64,000 nucleotides of DNA, from assembly GCA_965263215.1 (NCBI GenBank), contig OZ253663.1:1054001-1118000 (forward strand). The letters run 5' to 3'. Under the pieces are notes generated by a model. The model was not told where the DNA came from and ran no database searches. It was given only the letters and a program-made list of their open reading frames with translations. This document shows, in pieces, positions 25,077 to 33,370 of this stretch; positions within the stretch are counted from its first letter, which is position 1; every line of letters begins with the position of its first letter. The translations under genes and the position numbers were made by a program. This DNA is from UBA1672 sp965263215. GTDB taxonomy: Bacteria > Pseudomonadota > Alphaproteobacteria > Micavibrionales > Micavibrionaceae.

Positions 25077-25460
25077 TTAGGATTGCGATTCGGCAAAGCG
25101 TTGCGACACATAATCATCGACAACTTTTTGGAAACGCGTTTGCACTTCTTTATTCAAAGGTAGAAACTGTAAGGCAATTTTACTTGGTGCTTTACGAACA
25201 ATTTTGGCTTTGTGATCAATCTCCATGATTTCATCACGAAGCTTAAACTTAAGGGTGAAAACACATTCTTGATCAATGGCGAAAAGTCGTTCATCAGCGG
25301 CAATCATCATGCCGCCATTGCTCCAGTTTTCTACGGGATGCATTTGTCCGTTAATAATGCTCACGCAACGGTCATCGGAGCGACGCGCGAACTGTCTGTT
25401 CTTTTGCAAAAGGGCGTTTCTATCCTCTTTTGCGGGTGATGATATGACTTTACCAAACAT
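25077..25460 (-). CDS. PilZ-domain protein (c-di-GMP receptor)
   Basis: 127 aa single-domain PilZ protein. Both c-di-GMP-binding signatures are present: RxxxR (R27-SDD-R31) and NxSxxG (N45-W-S47-NG-G50). It lies in opposite orientation between the scaffold and capsid genes of the virion cluster, the only regulatory-type gene inside it. A c-di-GMP-degrading EAL protein is encoded at 10017-11237. Whether PilZ acts on the virion genes, on motility or on something else cannot be told; its position suggests a captured host gene. Confidence 0.85.
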   Translation of the reverse strand: MFGKVISSPAKEDRNALLQKNRQFARRSDDRCVSIINGQMHPVENWSNGGMMIAADERLFAIDQECVFTLKFKLRDEIMEIDHKAKIVRKAPSKIALQFLPLNKEVQTRFQKVVDDYVSQRFAESQS

Positions 25461-25783
25461 AACTTTATCTTTTACAATTAATTATTTATGAAAATAAGCT
25501 AATATAAATTTCTGGCAAAATTAAGGCAAAATTAACCTTTTGCCCAAAATACCCACAATTATTAATTTTTATCTTGACATATTGGGCTTATATTCCTAAT
25601 ATTGTCCTTATCAACGCCATAATAGCGACTCGTTTAAAAACTTGAGCGTTATTATTTTTTACAGAGAACACATTCGTATGTGCCTGTATGCGTTGCTTTC
25701 ATCCTCTCAGCGGCCTTTTCACAAGACAACCAAAAGCGGATTTTTCTTTCAATATTAACTTTTACAGAAAATGAGGTTTACGT
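25461..25783 (+). promoter_or_regulatory. Capsid gene promoter and long structured leader
   Basis: A 323-base gap. TTGACA (25574-25579), 17-base spacer and TAATAT (25597-25602) form a strong promoter. The leader of about 180 bases contains a hairpin, AATAGCG-A-CTC (25621-25631) pairing with GAG-CGTTATT (25644-25653), followed by six T residues (25655-25660), which looks like an attenuator. The capsid start codon follows 120 bases later behind TGAGGT. The left part (25461-25573) should hold the PilZ gene promoter. Confidence 0.55.
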
Positions 25784-26617
25784 ATGTCTACTACGATAGA
25801 TCAGGCTTTTATCAAGCAGTTCGAACGCGAAGTGCATGAGGCCTACCAACGTCAGGGATCGAAGCTTAGAAACACGGTCCGGACAATTTCAAACGTCAAT
25901 GGGTCTTCCGCGGTTTTCCAAAAGGTCGGGAAAGGCACGGCGAGTACAAAATCAACCCACGGCATGGTGCCGGTGATGAATTTGGATCACTCCAATATCG
26001 AGGTTGTCTTGAGCGATTATTACGCTGGCGACTGGGTGGATCGTCTTGATGAGCTTAAGACAAACATTGATGAACGCCAGGTGATTGCCAATGCCGGTGC
26101 GCATGCTCTGGGACGCAAAACCGATGAGCTTATCATTGCCGCGTTAGAAGGGGCGTCATCACAGGTCATTGCCGATGGTAATGTCGGGATGACCAAGGAT
26201 AAAATCCTGAGCGCTTTCGAAACATTCGGATCGAACGATGTGCCTGATGATGCGCAGCGTTACTGTATTGTCGGTTGGAAACAGTGGAGCGATATGCTCT
26301 CCATCGAGGAATTCGTCAATGCCGATTATGTCGGTAGCGATGCGCTTCCATTTGCAACAATTACACAGGCGAAAATGTTCCTCGGTACAATTTTCGTGCC
26401 GCATTCCGGCCTACCGGTGGATGTCGATGATATACGCTCGTGTTTCTACTATCACAAAACGGCTGTCGGTCACGCCGCGGCCAGTGATGTGCAAACGGAT
26501 GTGTCATGGCACGGTGATCGCGCCGCCCACTTTGTGAACAACATGATGAGTCAGGGTGCAGGTCTGATTGATGAGAGCGGTATCGTTGTCATTAATTGTG
26601 ACGAAACCCCAGACTAA
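25784..26617 (+). CDS. Major capsid protein
   Basis: 277 aa. Opens with an N-terminal arm (IDQAFIKQFEREVHEAYQRQGSKLRNTVR), then alternating strands and helices of an HK97-type shell protein, with the conserved DYYAGDWVDRLDELKTNIDERQVIANAGAHALGRKTDELI region. Shorter than T7 gp10A (about 345 aa) but alike in position. Own strong promoter upstream, as expected for the most abundant virion protein. Confidence 0.88.
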   Translation: MSTTIDQAFIKQFEREVHEAYQRQGSKLRNTVRTISNVNGSSAVFQKVGKGTASTKSTHGMVPVMNLDHSNIEVVLSDYYAGDWVDRLDELKTNIDERQVIANAGAHALGRKTDELIIAALEGASSQVIADGNVGMTKDKILSAFETFGSNDVPDDAQRYCIVGWKQWSDMLSIEEFVNADYVGSDALPFATITQAKMFLGTIFVPHSGLPVDVDDIRSCFYYHKTAVGHAAASDVQTDVSWHGDRAAHFVNNMMSQGAGLIDESGIVVINCDETPD

Positions 26618-26650
26618 TCCCCATGAATTTTAAGAATAAGGAGATAAATC

Positions 26651-26890
26651 ATGGCTTTTAAAGCATCTGATTTAAGCGTGCTTGCGTACGCGAACAACTT
26701 CACATTGTGGCATTACACCAGCATCGACAGCAGTGTCGAGGGCGCGGGATATCTTAGCGCGGCCGCGGGTATGTTGAATGTGAATGATTTGATTATTGCG
26801 AATATCGATACCGATGGAACCCCGGCGACGACATTTTATGTTGTCACCGCCAATGACGGCAGCAACGTCACCATAACAGCCTATGTTTAA
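26651..26890 (+). CDS. Small capsid-associated phage protein
   Basis: 79 aa, beta-rich. The pattern LSVLAYANNFTLWHYTS with the ending TTFYVVTANDGSNVTITAYV recurs in small proteins encoded beside podoviral capsid genes; function unproven, decoration or head-fibre protein possible. Shine-Dalgarno AAGGAGAT. It is followed by about 160 bases without a gene and then a terminator. Confidence 0.75.
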   Translation: MAFKASDLSVLAYANNFTLWHYTSIDSSVEGAGYLSAAAGMLNVNDLIIANIDTDGTPATTFYVVTANDGSNVTITAYV

Positions 26891-27047
26891 TGCCTTTTGG
26901 CGTTAGTCACGTAGAAACTGTTCCTTTCAAAGAAGCCGATCACATATGATCCGGCCTTGGATGTTGCCGTAAAGGCTCGTAGCGTTCCTCCTCTTATATG
27001 ACGCTCGTCTTTGCCGCATTTCGCGAAAGATCAGGTATCGAATAAGC

Positions 27048-27089
27048 GCAGCCGTGGGTTTTAAAATAACCTGCGGCTGCTGCTTTTTT
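27048..27089 (+). terminator. Intrinsic terminator between capsid unit and tail gene A
   Basis: 13-bp stem (27048-27060 with 27068-27080, two wobble pairs), AT loop, then TGCTTTTTT. It ends 27 bases before the tail gene start, and no promoter fits in between. Confidence 0.8.
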
Positions 27090-27115
27090 ATTAGAATTTT
27101 TAAGGAGATTTCATT

Positions 27116-27685
27116 ATGGCATTAACAGATATTGGGTTGTGTTCGCGCGCGCTCATCAAAATTGGCGCGGCACCGATTACAAGTTTCGATGACGGCACAG
27201 CAGAAAGTGAAATAGCAGGGGCTCTTTATGCTCAGGTGCGTGATGCGTTACTTTCGGCGTATGCGTGGAGCTTTGCCAGCGGGCAGATTGTGCTTGATCA
27301 ACTCGCCAGTGCGCCGATTGCGGATTATAGCTACGCTTACCAATTGCCGAATGATTTTCTGCGCGCCTTGAGCGCAGGGTCAGGAACACGCGGGCGCGGT
27401 TTGAATTACCGTATCGCCAGTGGGGCGTTGCACACCAATGCGCCTGATGTGGTGCTGACCTATATTTTCAGGCCGGATGAGGCGAGTTTTCCGCCGTACT
27501 TCGACTCTGCATTGATTACAAAATTAGCGGCGGAGTTTACCATTCCGGTGACGGAGAACACCTCGCGTTCAGAAACCATGCTGAGGCTTGCTGAGCGCGA
27601 GTTTGAACGCGCCCGTCAGATTGATGCGCAGCAAGACACTCCGGGCAAGATAGAGGATTTTACCCTGATTAAGGTACGTGATTGA
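27116..27685 (+). CDS. Tail tubular protein A, T7 gp11-like
   Basis: 189 aa, the size of T7 gp11 (adaptor between portal and nozzle). Typical start LTDIGLCSRALIKIGAAPITSFDDGTAESEIAGALY, then DALLSAYAWSFA and the YAYQLPNDFLRAL region. Shine-Dalgarno AAGGAGAT. Gene order portal-scaffold-capsid-tail A matches T7. Confidence 0.9.
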   Translation: MALTDIGLCSRALIKIGAAPITSFDDGTAESEIAGALYAQVRDALLSAYAWSFASGQIVLDQLASAPIADYSYAYQLPNDFLRALSAGSGTRGRGLNYRIASGALHTNAPDVVLTYIFRPDEASFPPYFDSALITKLAAEFTIPVTENTSRSETMLRLAEREFERARQIDAQQDTPGKIEDFTLIKVRD

Positions 27686-27703
27686 TAGGAACAGCACATT
27701 TTC

Positions 27704-27733
27704 TTGACGTTTACATCAATGATCAGTTAGAAT
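27704..27733 (+). promoter_or_regulatory. Promoter of small internal cistron
   Basis: TTGACG (27704-27709), 18-base spacer, TAGAAT (27728-27733), about 36 bases before the 64-aa ORF. With the terminator at 27993-28018 this makes a self-contained transcription unit inside the virion cluster. Confidence 0.55.
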
Positions 27734-27769
27734 AGTGCATCAGTTTAACAAAGAATATATAGGTGAAGT

Positions 27770-27964
27770 ATGGGTATCGATAATATAGATAATATCAAAG
27801 GTGGTTTTGATCCGCAGGCGGATGAGAATTTAGGCGCCGAAGGTGCGGTTTTTGTTGCATATGAAGGCACAGATGCTTCGGCAGAATCTGGTGTAAAACA
27901 GGCAACGGCGCCGGTTCATCCTGTTGTGGAAGGCGAAGACAATAACGAAATTCTCGGTATTTAA
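27770..27964 (+). CDS. Small acidic protein, unknown
   Basis: 64 aa, strongly acidic, without a recognised domain (MGIDNIDNIKGGFDPQADEN...). It has its own promoter and terminator and sits between tail genes A and B, where T7 has nothing, so it resembles a moron-type cistron. Expression is plausible but not certain. Confidence 0.55.
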   Translation: MGIDNIDNIKGGFDPQADENLGAEGAVFVAYEGTDASAESGVKQATAPVHPVVEGEDNNEILGI

Positions 27965-27992
27965 TCGCAATTTCATGAAAACAGTATTTCAA

Positions 27993-28018
27993 AGCCCGTA
28001 TTTAACGGGCTTTTTTTC
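27993..28018 (+). terminator. Intrinsic terminator
   Basis: AGCCCGT (27993-27999), loop ATTTA, ACGGGCT (28005-28011), then seven T. Only 12 bases separate it from the next start codon. Confidence 0.85.
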
Positions 28019-28030
28019 TAACAAAAAGAG

Positions 28031-28303
28031 ATGGTTTTGGCAGACGTAAAAACAGCATTAGACAAAGTAACGGCAAGTATCGGTAAGGTGTTTGCGCTTG
28101 TTCGCGGTGTTAAGGTGGAAGTTTCAAGCCCTGATGAAGAAGAGCTTGATTATTACGAAAATGCCGGCCTTGATACCGGTGTCACCGTTGTTGCCGATGG
28201 TGAATATGTGTCGTTAAAAGACCTGCCGGAGGTTGATTATTCCGATTTGGTGGAACACCCGATCAGACCATATATAGAGCCTGATAAAGACCCTTATCTT
28301 TAG
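28031..28303 (+). CDS. Hypothetical protein, unknown
   Basis: 90 aa, acidic, beginning MVLADVKTALDKVTASIGKVFALVRGVKVEV and ending in a Pro/Asp-rich tail. No domain recognised. It starts just behind a terminator without room for a promoter, so it depends on readthrough or antitermination, and it is closed by two tandem terminators. Confidence 0.55.
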   Translation: MVLADVKTALDKVTASIGKVFALVRGVKVEVSSPDEEELDYYENAGLDTGVTVVADGEYVSLKDLPEVDYSDLVEHPIRPYIEPDKDPYL

Positions 28304-28329
28304 CGATATTAAATATAATCATTTATATG

Positions 28330-28387
28330 CCCGCCATTTGGCGGGTTTTTTGTGCCCGAAACACCGCACCGCGTTGTTCGGTTTTTT
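28330..28387 (+). terminator. Two tandem intrinsic terminators upstream of tail gene B
   Basis: First: CCCGCC (28330-28335), loop ATTT, GGCGGG (28340-28345), six T. Second: CCGAA... (28356-28367) pairing imperfectly with ...TTCGG (28371-28381), six T (28382-28387). The tail B start codon is 31 bases further on and no promoter fits between. Confidence 0.75.
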
Positions 28388-28417
28388 ATGCCCTCATTTA
28401 AAATTTAAGGAAAAATC

Positions 28418-30367
28418 ATGACACGAATAAGAGATATCAAAACCACCTTCACCGCGGGGGAGGTGAGCCGTGATTTATTGGGGCGTGGAGACTTACGTGC
28501 CTATGATAATGGCGCGCTGACGCTGCGTAATGTGTTTATCAACCCGACAGGCGGGGTAACACGCAGGTCAGGGCTTGGCTATATCGATACGGCGGCGGGG
28601 GACGGCAAAGTCATCGCGTTTGAATTTAACACCCAGCAAACGGCGTTGCTTGTGATTACCGATGAACAAATTGATATTTATTCCGGCGGGGTGAAAGAGG
28701 TCACGCTGAGCGCACCATGGACAACCGCGCAAATTCAACAACTGGCATGGACACAGAGCGCGGATACCCTCCTGCTCACCCATCCTGATGTGCCGCCGAA
28801 AAAGCTGGTGCGATCAATCGGCGGGGTGTGGACATTAAGTGATTGGTCGTTTTTCAGTGATAACAACATCATTTTTCAGCCGTTTTTTAAATTCGCCGCC
28901 AGTGACATGACACTCACACCAAGCGCGGTGAGCGGTGACATTACCCTGACCGCATCGGCAGATATCTTCGAGGCAGGGCATGAGGGTACACGCCTGCGCG
29001 TCCGTGGTATTGATATCGACATCACGGATTTTGACTCGCCAACGGTGGTGAGCGGCACGGTGATCCCAAAGCCCAATCCTGATTACGACCCAGAGGATGT
29101 TAGCAGCGAGGAATTCCTGTACCTGCCTGATACGGATGCAACCATTGACTGGTTCGAACAAGCCTTCAGCCCTGCACGGGGATACCCTGTGACGGTGGCG
29201 TTTCACCAAGATCGTTTAGTCATTGGTGGCAGTCGTGATCTACCCAATCGTTTATGGTTTTCAAAATCCGGTGATTTGTTCAATTTCGATCTCGGCGATG
29301 GGCTAGACGATGAAGCGATTGAATTTTCAATCCTCTCCGACCAAGTGAATGCGATACGGGGGATTTTTTCTTCCCGTCATTTGCAGGTCTTCACAAGCGG
29401 CGCGGAATGGATGGTTACGGGTGATCCGCTCACACCGGTATCTGTGCAAATACGCAGGCAAACCCGCACCGGATCACGGATTGATCGTTATATCCCGCCT
29501 GTAAATGTCGATGGCGCGACGCTCTATTGCGCCCGCAGTGGGCAGGAGCTTTATGAGTTTCTTTATACAGATCTGGAGCAGGCTTACACCTCTACCGATT
29601 TGGCGCTGCTCTCGCGGAACATCATCGGAACGCCGATTGATCAGGATTACGATCAAAAAAATCGTTTATTGTTCGTGGTGCGCGAAGATGGAAAATTTGC
29701 AACTTTAACCGTATTCCGCGCCGAAAAAGTGTCGGCTTGGACACTGCATGAAACAAGCGGCTCGGTGAAATCAGTCGCCGTGGTCGGGGATGAGGTTTAT
29801 ATGCTTGTCTTGCGTGATGGCGATTATTTTATTGAGCAATTTGACGTTGCTCTGAATTTGGATTCCGCATTATCGGGTCAGGTAGGTTCGCCTGCAACGG
29901 TGTGGTCTGGCCTGGATCACTTGGAAGATCAAGAGGTTTCAATTGTTGCAGACGGTGTGGTGATCCCCGATCAAACGGTTCTTGGCGGGTCAGTGACCCT
30001 TTCTGAACCTGCATCTGATGTGCAGATTGGCCTCGCATACACCCATATCATTGAACCGTTGCCGCCTAATGAGGTTGGAAAGGTTGGCGCGGGGCGCAAG
30101 TTACGATTGGTTGAGGCGATCTTTCGTCTTAAGGATACCGCGTCTTTGCGGCTTGATGTCGGGCGAGGGCTAAAGGATGTGTCACTGAAAGATTTTGGCG
30201 GCACGATCACATTGGATGAACCGATTCCATTGGTCGGCGGTGATGTACGCGTACGGAGCTTAGGTTGGCAGAAAGAGGGTGTTTCACCGCTCTGGCGTAT
30301 TGAGCAAAGCCTGCCGCTACCTTTTACGTTGCTCTCGGTGGCGACAGAAATTAAAGTGAATGATTAA
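28418..30367 (+). CDS. Tail tubular protein B / tail nozzle, T7 gp12-like
   Basis: 649 aa. N-terminus TFTAGEVSRDLLGRGDLRAYDNGALTLRNVFINPTGGVTRRSGLGYI is the common start of phage tail stabilisation/nozzle proteins (gp12 type). The rest is beta-rich, with a motif VAFHQDRLVIGGSRDLPNRLWFSKSGD seen in this family, as in a propeller-like nozzle. Fits between tail A and the internal protein as in T7. Shine-Dalgarno AAGGAAAA. Confidence 0.88.
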   Translation: MTRIRDIKTTFTAGEVSRDLLGRGDLRAYDNGALTLRNVFINPTGGVTRRSGLGYIDTAAGDGKVIAFEFNTQQTALLVITDEQIDIYSGGVKEVTLSAPWTTAQIQQLAWTQSADTLLLTHPDVPPKKLVRSIGGVWTLSDWSFFSDNNIIFQPFFKFAASDMTLTPSAVSGDITLTASADIFEAGHEGTRLRVRGIDIDITDFDSPTVVSGTVIPKPNPDYDPEDVSSEEFLYLPDTDATIDWFEQAFSPARGYPVTVAFHQDRLVIGGSRDLPNRLWFSKSGDLFNFDLGDGLDDEAIEFSILSDQVNAIRGIFSSRHLQVFTSGAEWMVTGDPLTPVSVQIRRQTRTGSRIDRYIPPVNVDGATLYCARSGQELYEFLYTDLEQAYTSTDLALLSRNIIGTPIDQDYDQKNRLLFVVREDGKFATLTVFRAEKVSAWTLHETSGSVKSVAVVGDEVYMLVLRDGDYFIEQFDVALNLDSALSGQVGSPATVWSGLDHLEDQEVSIVADGVVIPDQTVLGGSVTLSEPASDVQIGLAYTHIIEPLPPNEVGKVGAGRKLRLVEAIFRLKDTASLRLDVGRGLKDVSLKDFGGTITLDEPIPLVGGDVRVRSLGWQKEGVSPLWRIEQSLPLPFTLLSVATEIKVND

Positions 30368-30382
30368 CAAAAGGAACATAAA

Positions 30383-30877
30383 ATGGCTGCACTTGTACCA
30401 TTATTAACCACGACATTGGTTACGCAAGGCGTTGGGCTGGCGGTGAATGAATTTTCACGCCGTAAGTCGCAAGACCAAGCGCTCGACCAATTACAGCAAC
30501 GCCAAAACCTGCAACAGCAGCAGGCCGCGCAAGATGCTGCGTTGGAGCGCGAGCGTATTGCCCTTGATGCACAGGCGAATGAAGAGGAACGTAAAACCGC
30601 GTTGCGCCGTGCCGTTGCTCGTCAACGCGCCAATTTCGGTGCGCAGGGGGTGGGTTCCGGCGCGGGATCATCACAGGCGGTTCTGCTTGGCCTGTTCGAG
30701 GAATCGGATGATGAAAAAGCGCGCCGTGATGCGTTGGATACGCTGCGCCTGAATGCCATCGACCAAAATTTGGAGCAGGGCGCATCGCTTAATGTTCTGC
30801 AACGCACCCAACTAGAAGAGCGCAATCGTTTGAATAGTTTAACCGCAGGTGCGCGCGGGCTGACTAGCCTGTTCTGA
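30383..30877 (+). CDS. Internal virion protein, T7 gp14-like
   Basis: 164 aa. Short hydrophobic N-terminus (ALVPLLTTTLVTQGVGLAV), a Gln/Arg-rich coiled coil (about 25-85), then ARQRANFGAQGVGSGAGSSQAVLLGLF, a motif I associate with podoviral internal core proteins of the gp14 type that help eject DNA. The large partners (gp15/gp16 type) are absent. Assignment rests on pattern and synteny. Confidence 0.65.
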   Translation: MAALVPLLTTTLVTQGVGLAVNEFSRRKSQDQALDQLQQRQNLQQQQAAQDAALERERIALDAQANEEERKTALRRAVARQRANFGAQGVGSGAGSSQAVLLGLFEESDDEKARRDALDTLRLNAIDQNLEQGASLNVLQRTQLEERNRLNSLTAGARGLTSLF

Positions 30878-30936
30878 TTTGCAAATTAGAGGTAACCTCA
30901 TATAGAGTATAAATATATAAAAAGGGGTTGATATAA

Positions 30937-31368
30937 ATGGTCGCCAATCTTGAAAATTTCAATAGTGCCGCGCTTGATCCGAAAGGCTCATACATTGCCG
31001 TTGCGAATTTTTATTCAAAACAAGGGACAGCGCTTGGGAAAGATAATAGTGGCGGTTTGGCGAAAATGGCTGACAATTACCATAGCGGTATTTCCGATGA
31101 GGATTTTTATGCTTTGATTGATGATTTTGCGCAAAGACATAATATCGAGGTTATTATGATGGATGATGGTGCGGCCGTTTTAGAAGCACGCCCTGAGAGT
31201 TATAAACTCATACAAGAAGAATGTGGTGATCGCTTTTCCTATATGTTGGGTGCTGCCGCTATGGTGGATGCATTTACCAAGCATATGCTCGGTGAGCGGG
31301 AGAGAGCTGTCATTATGGAAGAGTTGTATGAGGAAGAAATGCACGATAGCCCGCATCTGGATGCCTGA
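30937..31368 (+). CDS. Hypothetical protein, unknown
   Basis: 143 aa, acidic and helical. No family recognised. Possible own promoter (TTGCAA near 30880 and TATAGA near 30902) and a terminator after it, so it is another stand-alone cistron within the cluster. Not a known T7-type virion gene. Confidence 0.6.
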   Translation: MVANLENFNSAALDPKGSYIAVANFYSKQGTALGKDNSGGLAKMADNYHSGISDEDFYALIDDFAQRHNIEVIMMDDGAAVLEARPESYKLIQEECGDRFSYMLGAAAMVDAFTKHMLGERERAVIMEELYEEEMHDSPHLDA

Positions 31369-31400
31369 TCACTGACACAATTAAATGAATAGTTTTATGA

Positions 31401-31424
31401 AGTCGCCTTTGGCGGCTTTTTTTG
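31401..31424 (+). terminator. Intrinsic terminator before tail fibre gene
   Basis: AGTCGCC (31401-31407), loop TTT, GGCGGCT (31411-31417, one G-T wobble), then seven T. The fibre start codon lies 20 bases downstream. Confidence 0.8.
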
Positions 31425-31443
31425 TTTTCAAGGAGAAAAAATA

Positions 31444-32460
31444 ATGACCGAGCATATCAAAATGCCTGATATTACACCGATTGTGCGTTATGTCGCGGAT
31501 GGGGTGGATACGGGCTTTAGTTATCCGTTTCCCATATTCGCGAGTGAAGACCTTGCCGTCTATCTGGATGGCGCCAAACAAGCCAGCGGTTATACGATAA
31601 CGGGCGCAGGGCAGACAGTGGGCGGAGATGTCACATTCGACATTGCGCCCATGAATGGCGTTGTGATTACGCTTGCGCGTGAACTCCCCATAGAGCGCGT
31701 CACCGATTATCTGGAAGGGGGAGATTTTTCCGCCGTCAGTATCAATACGGAGTTGGATTATATGATCGCCTCGCTGCAACAGGTCAACCGCGAGAATGAT
31801 CTTATGCTGCGCTATGGTGATCATGAGACACCTGCGGCTGTGGTGTTACCTGATCGTAACATCCGCAGCAACAAAGCCCTTGGCTTTGATGGCAATGGTG
31901 ACCCGGTTGCGGTGTCGTTGGAAGGCTCTATGGCGGCGCCTGATTATACGCCGAATGGTACAGGCGCGGCCACGCGTTCAAGTCATGATAAATTCTCCGA
32001 CCTAATTTCTGTGAAGGATTTCGGCGCGGTCGGGGATGGCCTCACTGATGATACCACCGCGATTATCAATGCGATCAGTGCATCGGACAGCGTGTTCCTA
32101 CCGGAAGGGGAGTATCTGGTGTCCAGCACGATACAGCTCACCGCGCGGCAATCCATTTTTGGGGCGGGGCAAAAATCTGTCCTGAGGGCGAGCGGCAACA
32201 CATTCAATGTTATTGAGGTTGTCGAAGACCATTGTCGCATTGCGAATTTACGAATCGAAGGCGGGAATGTCGGGATTAAACTTTATGGCCTGACGCGTCC
32301 CGTGGTGCAAACCGCGGTTACCGATGTTACCATCGTCGCACCGAATACGGGCGTGCAGCTTGACGGTTATACCAATGTTAATTTTCCATGCCTGCCGCGC
32401 TTATTCACTGGGCGCGGATATATCGGGCGCAGGGTTTTATATCGAAGAGGGGCGGTTTAA
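31444..32460 (+). CDS. Tail fibre/tailspike, N-terminal part before frameshift
   Basis: 338 aa in frame 1. Residues 1-150 resemble the T7 gp17 virion-anchoring N-domain (VRYVADGVDTGFSYPFPIFASEDLAVYLDG). From about residue 193 a pectate-lyase-type beta-helix begins (VKDFGAVGDGLTDDTTAI). The frame leaves the fibre sequence near GYTNVNF (about 32385) and ends 25 codons later in an unrelated tail; the true continuation is in the next frame (32324-33361). A one-base insertion or a +1 shift at TTTTCC (32382-32387) restores a single protein of about 640 aa. Confidence 0.8.
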   Translation: MTEHIKMPDITPIVRYVADGVDTGFSYPFPIFASEDLAVYLDGAKQASGYTITGAGQTVGGDVTFDIAPMNGVVITLARELPIERVTDYLEGGDFSAVSINTELDYMIASLQQVNRENDLMLRYGDHETPAAVVLPDRNIRSNKALGFDGNGDPVAVSLEGSMAAPDYTPNGTGAATRSSHDKFSDLISVKDFGAVGDGLTDDTTAIINAISASDSVFLPEGEYLVSSTIQLTARQSIFGAGQKSVLRASGNTFNVIEVVEDHCRIANLRIEGGNVGIKLYGLTRPVVQTAVTDVTIVAPNTGVQLDGYTNVNFPCLPRLFTGRGYIGRRVLYRRGAV

Positions 32461-33361
32461 CAACGCCTTTATCGACTGCGAAGCCAATGTCAAAGGCACG
32501 GCGCAGGGGTGCTTTATTGTCGGCGCGGGGTCGGACAAAACTTTGTTTGTTAATCCCTACGCGGAGAGCAACAACCAAGTGCCGAATATTAAGCTTGAGG
32601 CGGGGTCGATTGAAACCTCGATCTTTAATCTGCTGTCGGTGAGTGACGGCGCGGCGATATGGGATTTATCGGGCGGGGAATACACGGCCTATAACGCAGG
32701 GTTTCCACATAAAAATCGGTTTCAGCGCACAACATGCACCGATATGAATGCGACGTTGCAACGTTTTGATACGGAATTTATTGATACAGATGGCACGGTC
32801 AGCCTCGATCTGTCCCATTCTGTGCATCTGGTGTCATCCTTTGGCGGTGCGCTAACCGTGGAGCTTCCCAATGCGGGTGATGCCATTGGTGTGATGATGG
32901 TGGTCAAGAAAACTGATTCCTCATCCAATGTGATTACAGTAACCGAAGATAGCGGCACAGGGCCGGATGGAAAGGACTTCTTTTTAGGCGCGGAGAATGA
33001 CTATGTCATGATGCTCTCCAACGGCGCGGAATGGTTTGTGATTGCCTCCAACCGCTCTAGCGGGAATACGCGCTTTTTCGATGGCTCCGGCACATATGAT
33101 ATTGATATGGCGGTGGATACTTATTTGCTCTCAAGCTTTGGTGGCGCGATGACGGCACGATTACCACCCGCGAATGCGTCCGAGGCCATCGGGCGCACGA
33201 TCACCATCAAGAAAACCGATGTTTCCGGTAATGCCATCACGGTGACAGAGCAAGGCGGCAGTGGCCCCGACGGGTTCGGCCAGCCCCTTAACAGCCAGTA
33301 CAGCGCCATCACCATCGTCAGTGACGGCGGGCAGTGGTTTATCATATCTAAACATTTATAA
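32324..33361 (+). CDS. Tail fibre/tailspike, C-terminal part after frameshift
   Basis: Open in frame 2; fibre-like sequence begins about 32388 (HACRAYSLGADISGAGFYIEEGRFNNAF) and continues the beta-helix of the upstream ORF. The C-terminus holds two tandem copies of a domain of about 90 residues, each with a SSFGGA strand, an ITVTE strand and an end W-F-I/V-I. These may be receptor-binding repeats. The ATG at 32324 has no Shine-Dalgarno, so independent translation is unlikely. Confidence 0.75.
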   Translation: MLPSSHRIRACSLTVIPMLIFHACRAYSLGADISGAGFYIEEGRFNNAFIDCEANVKGTAQGCFIVGAGSDKTLFVNPYAESNNQVPNIKLEAGSIETSIFNLLSVSDGAAIWDLSGGEYTAYNAGFPHKNRFQRTTCTDMNATLQRFDTEFIDTDGTVSLDLSHSVHLVSSFGGALTVELPNAGDAIGVMMVVKKTDSSSNVITVTEDSGTGPDGKDFFLGAENDYVMMLSNGAEWFVIASNRSSGNTRFFDGSGTYDIDMAVDTYLLSSFGGAMTARLPPANASEAIGRTITIKKTDVSGNAITVTEQGGSGPDGFGQPLNSQYSAITIVSDGGQWFIISKHL

Positions 33362-33370
33362 GGAGTTTAC

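Noticed and set aside
25661..25690. Second LexA box before the capsid gene (GAGAAC at 25664)
   Set aside because: Only one GAAC half-site; the second half at N7 spacing is missing.
28835..29209. 124-codon frame on the minus strand in tail gene B
   Set aside because: Shadow of the tail gene; no promoter or ribosome site.
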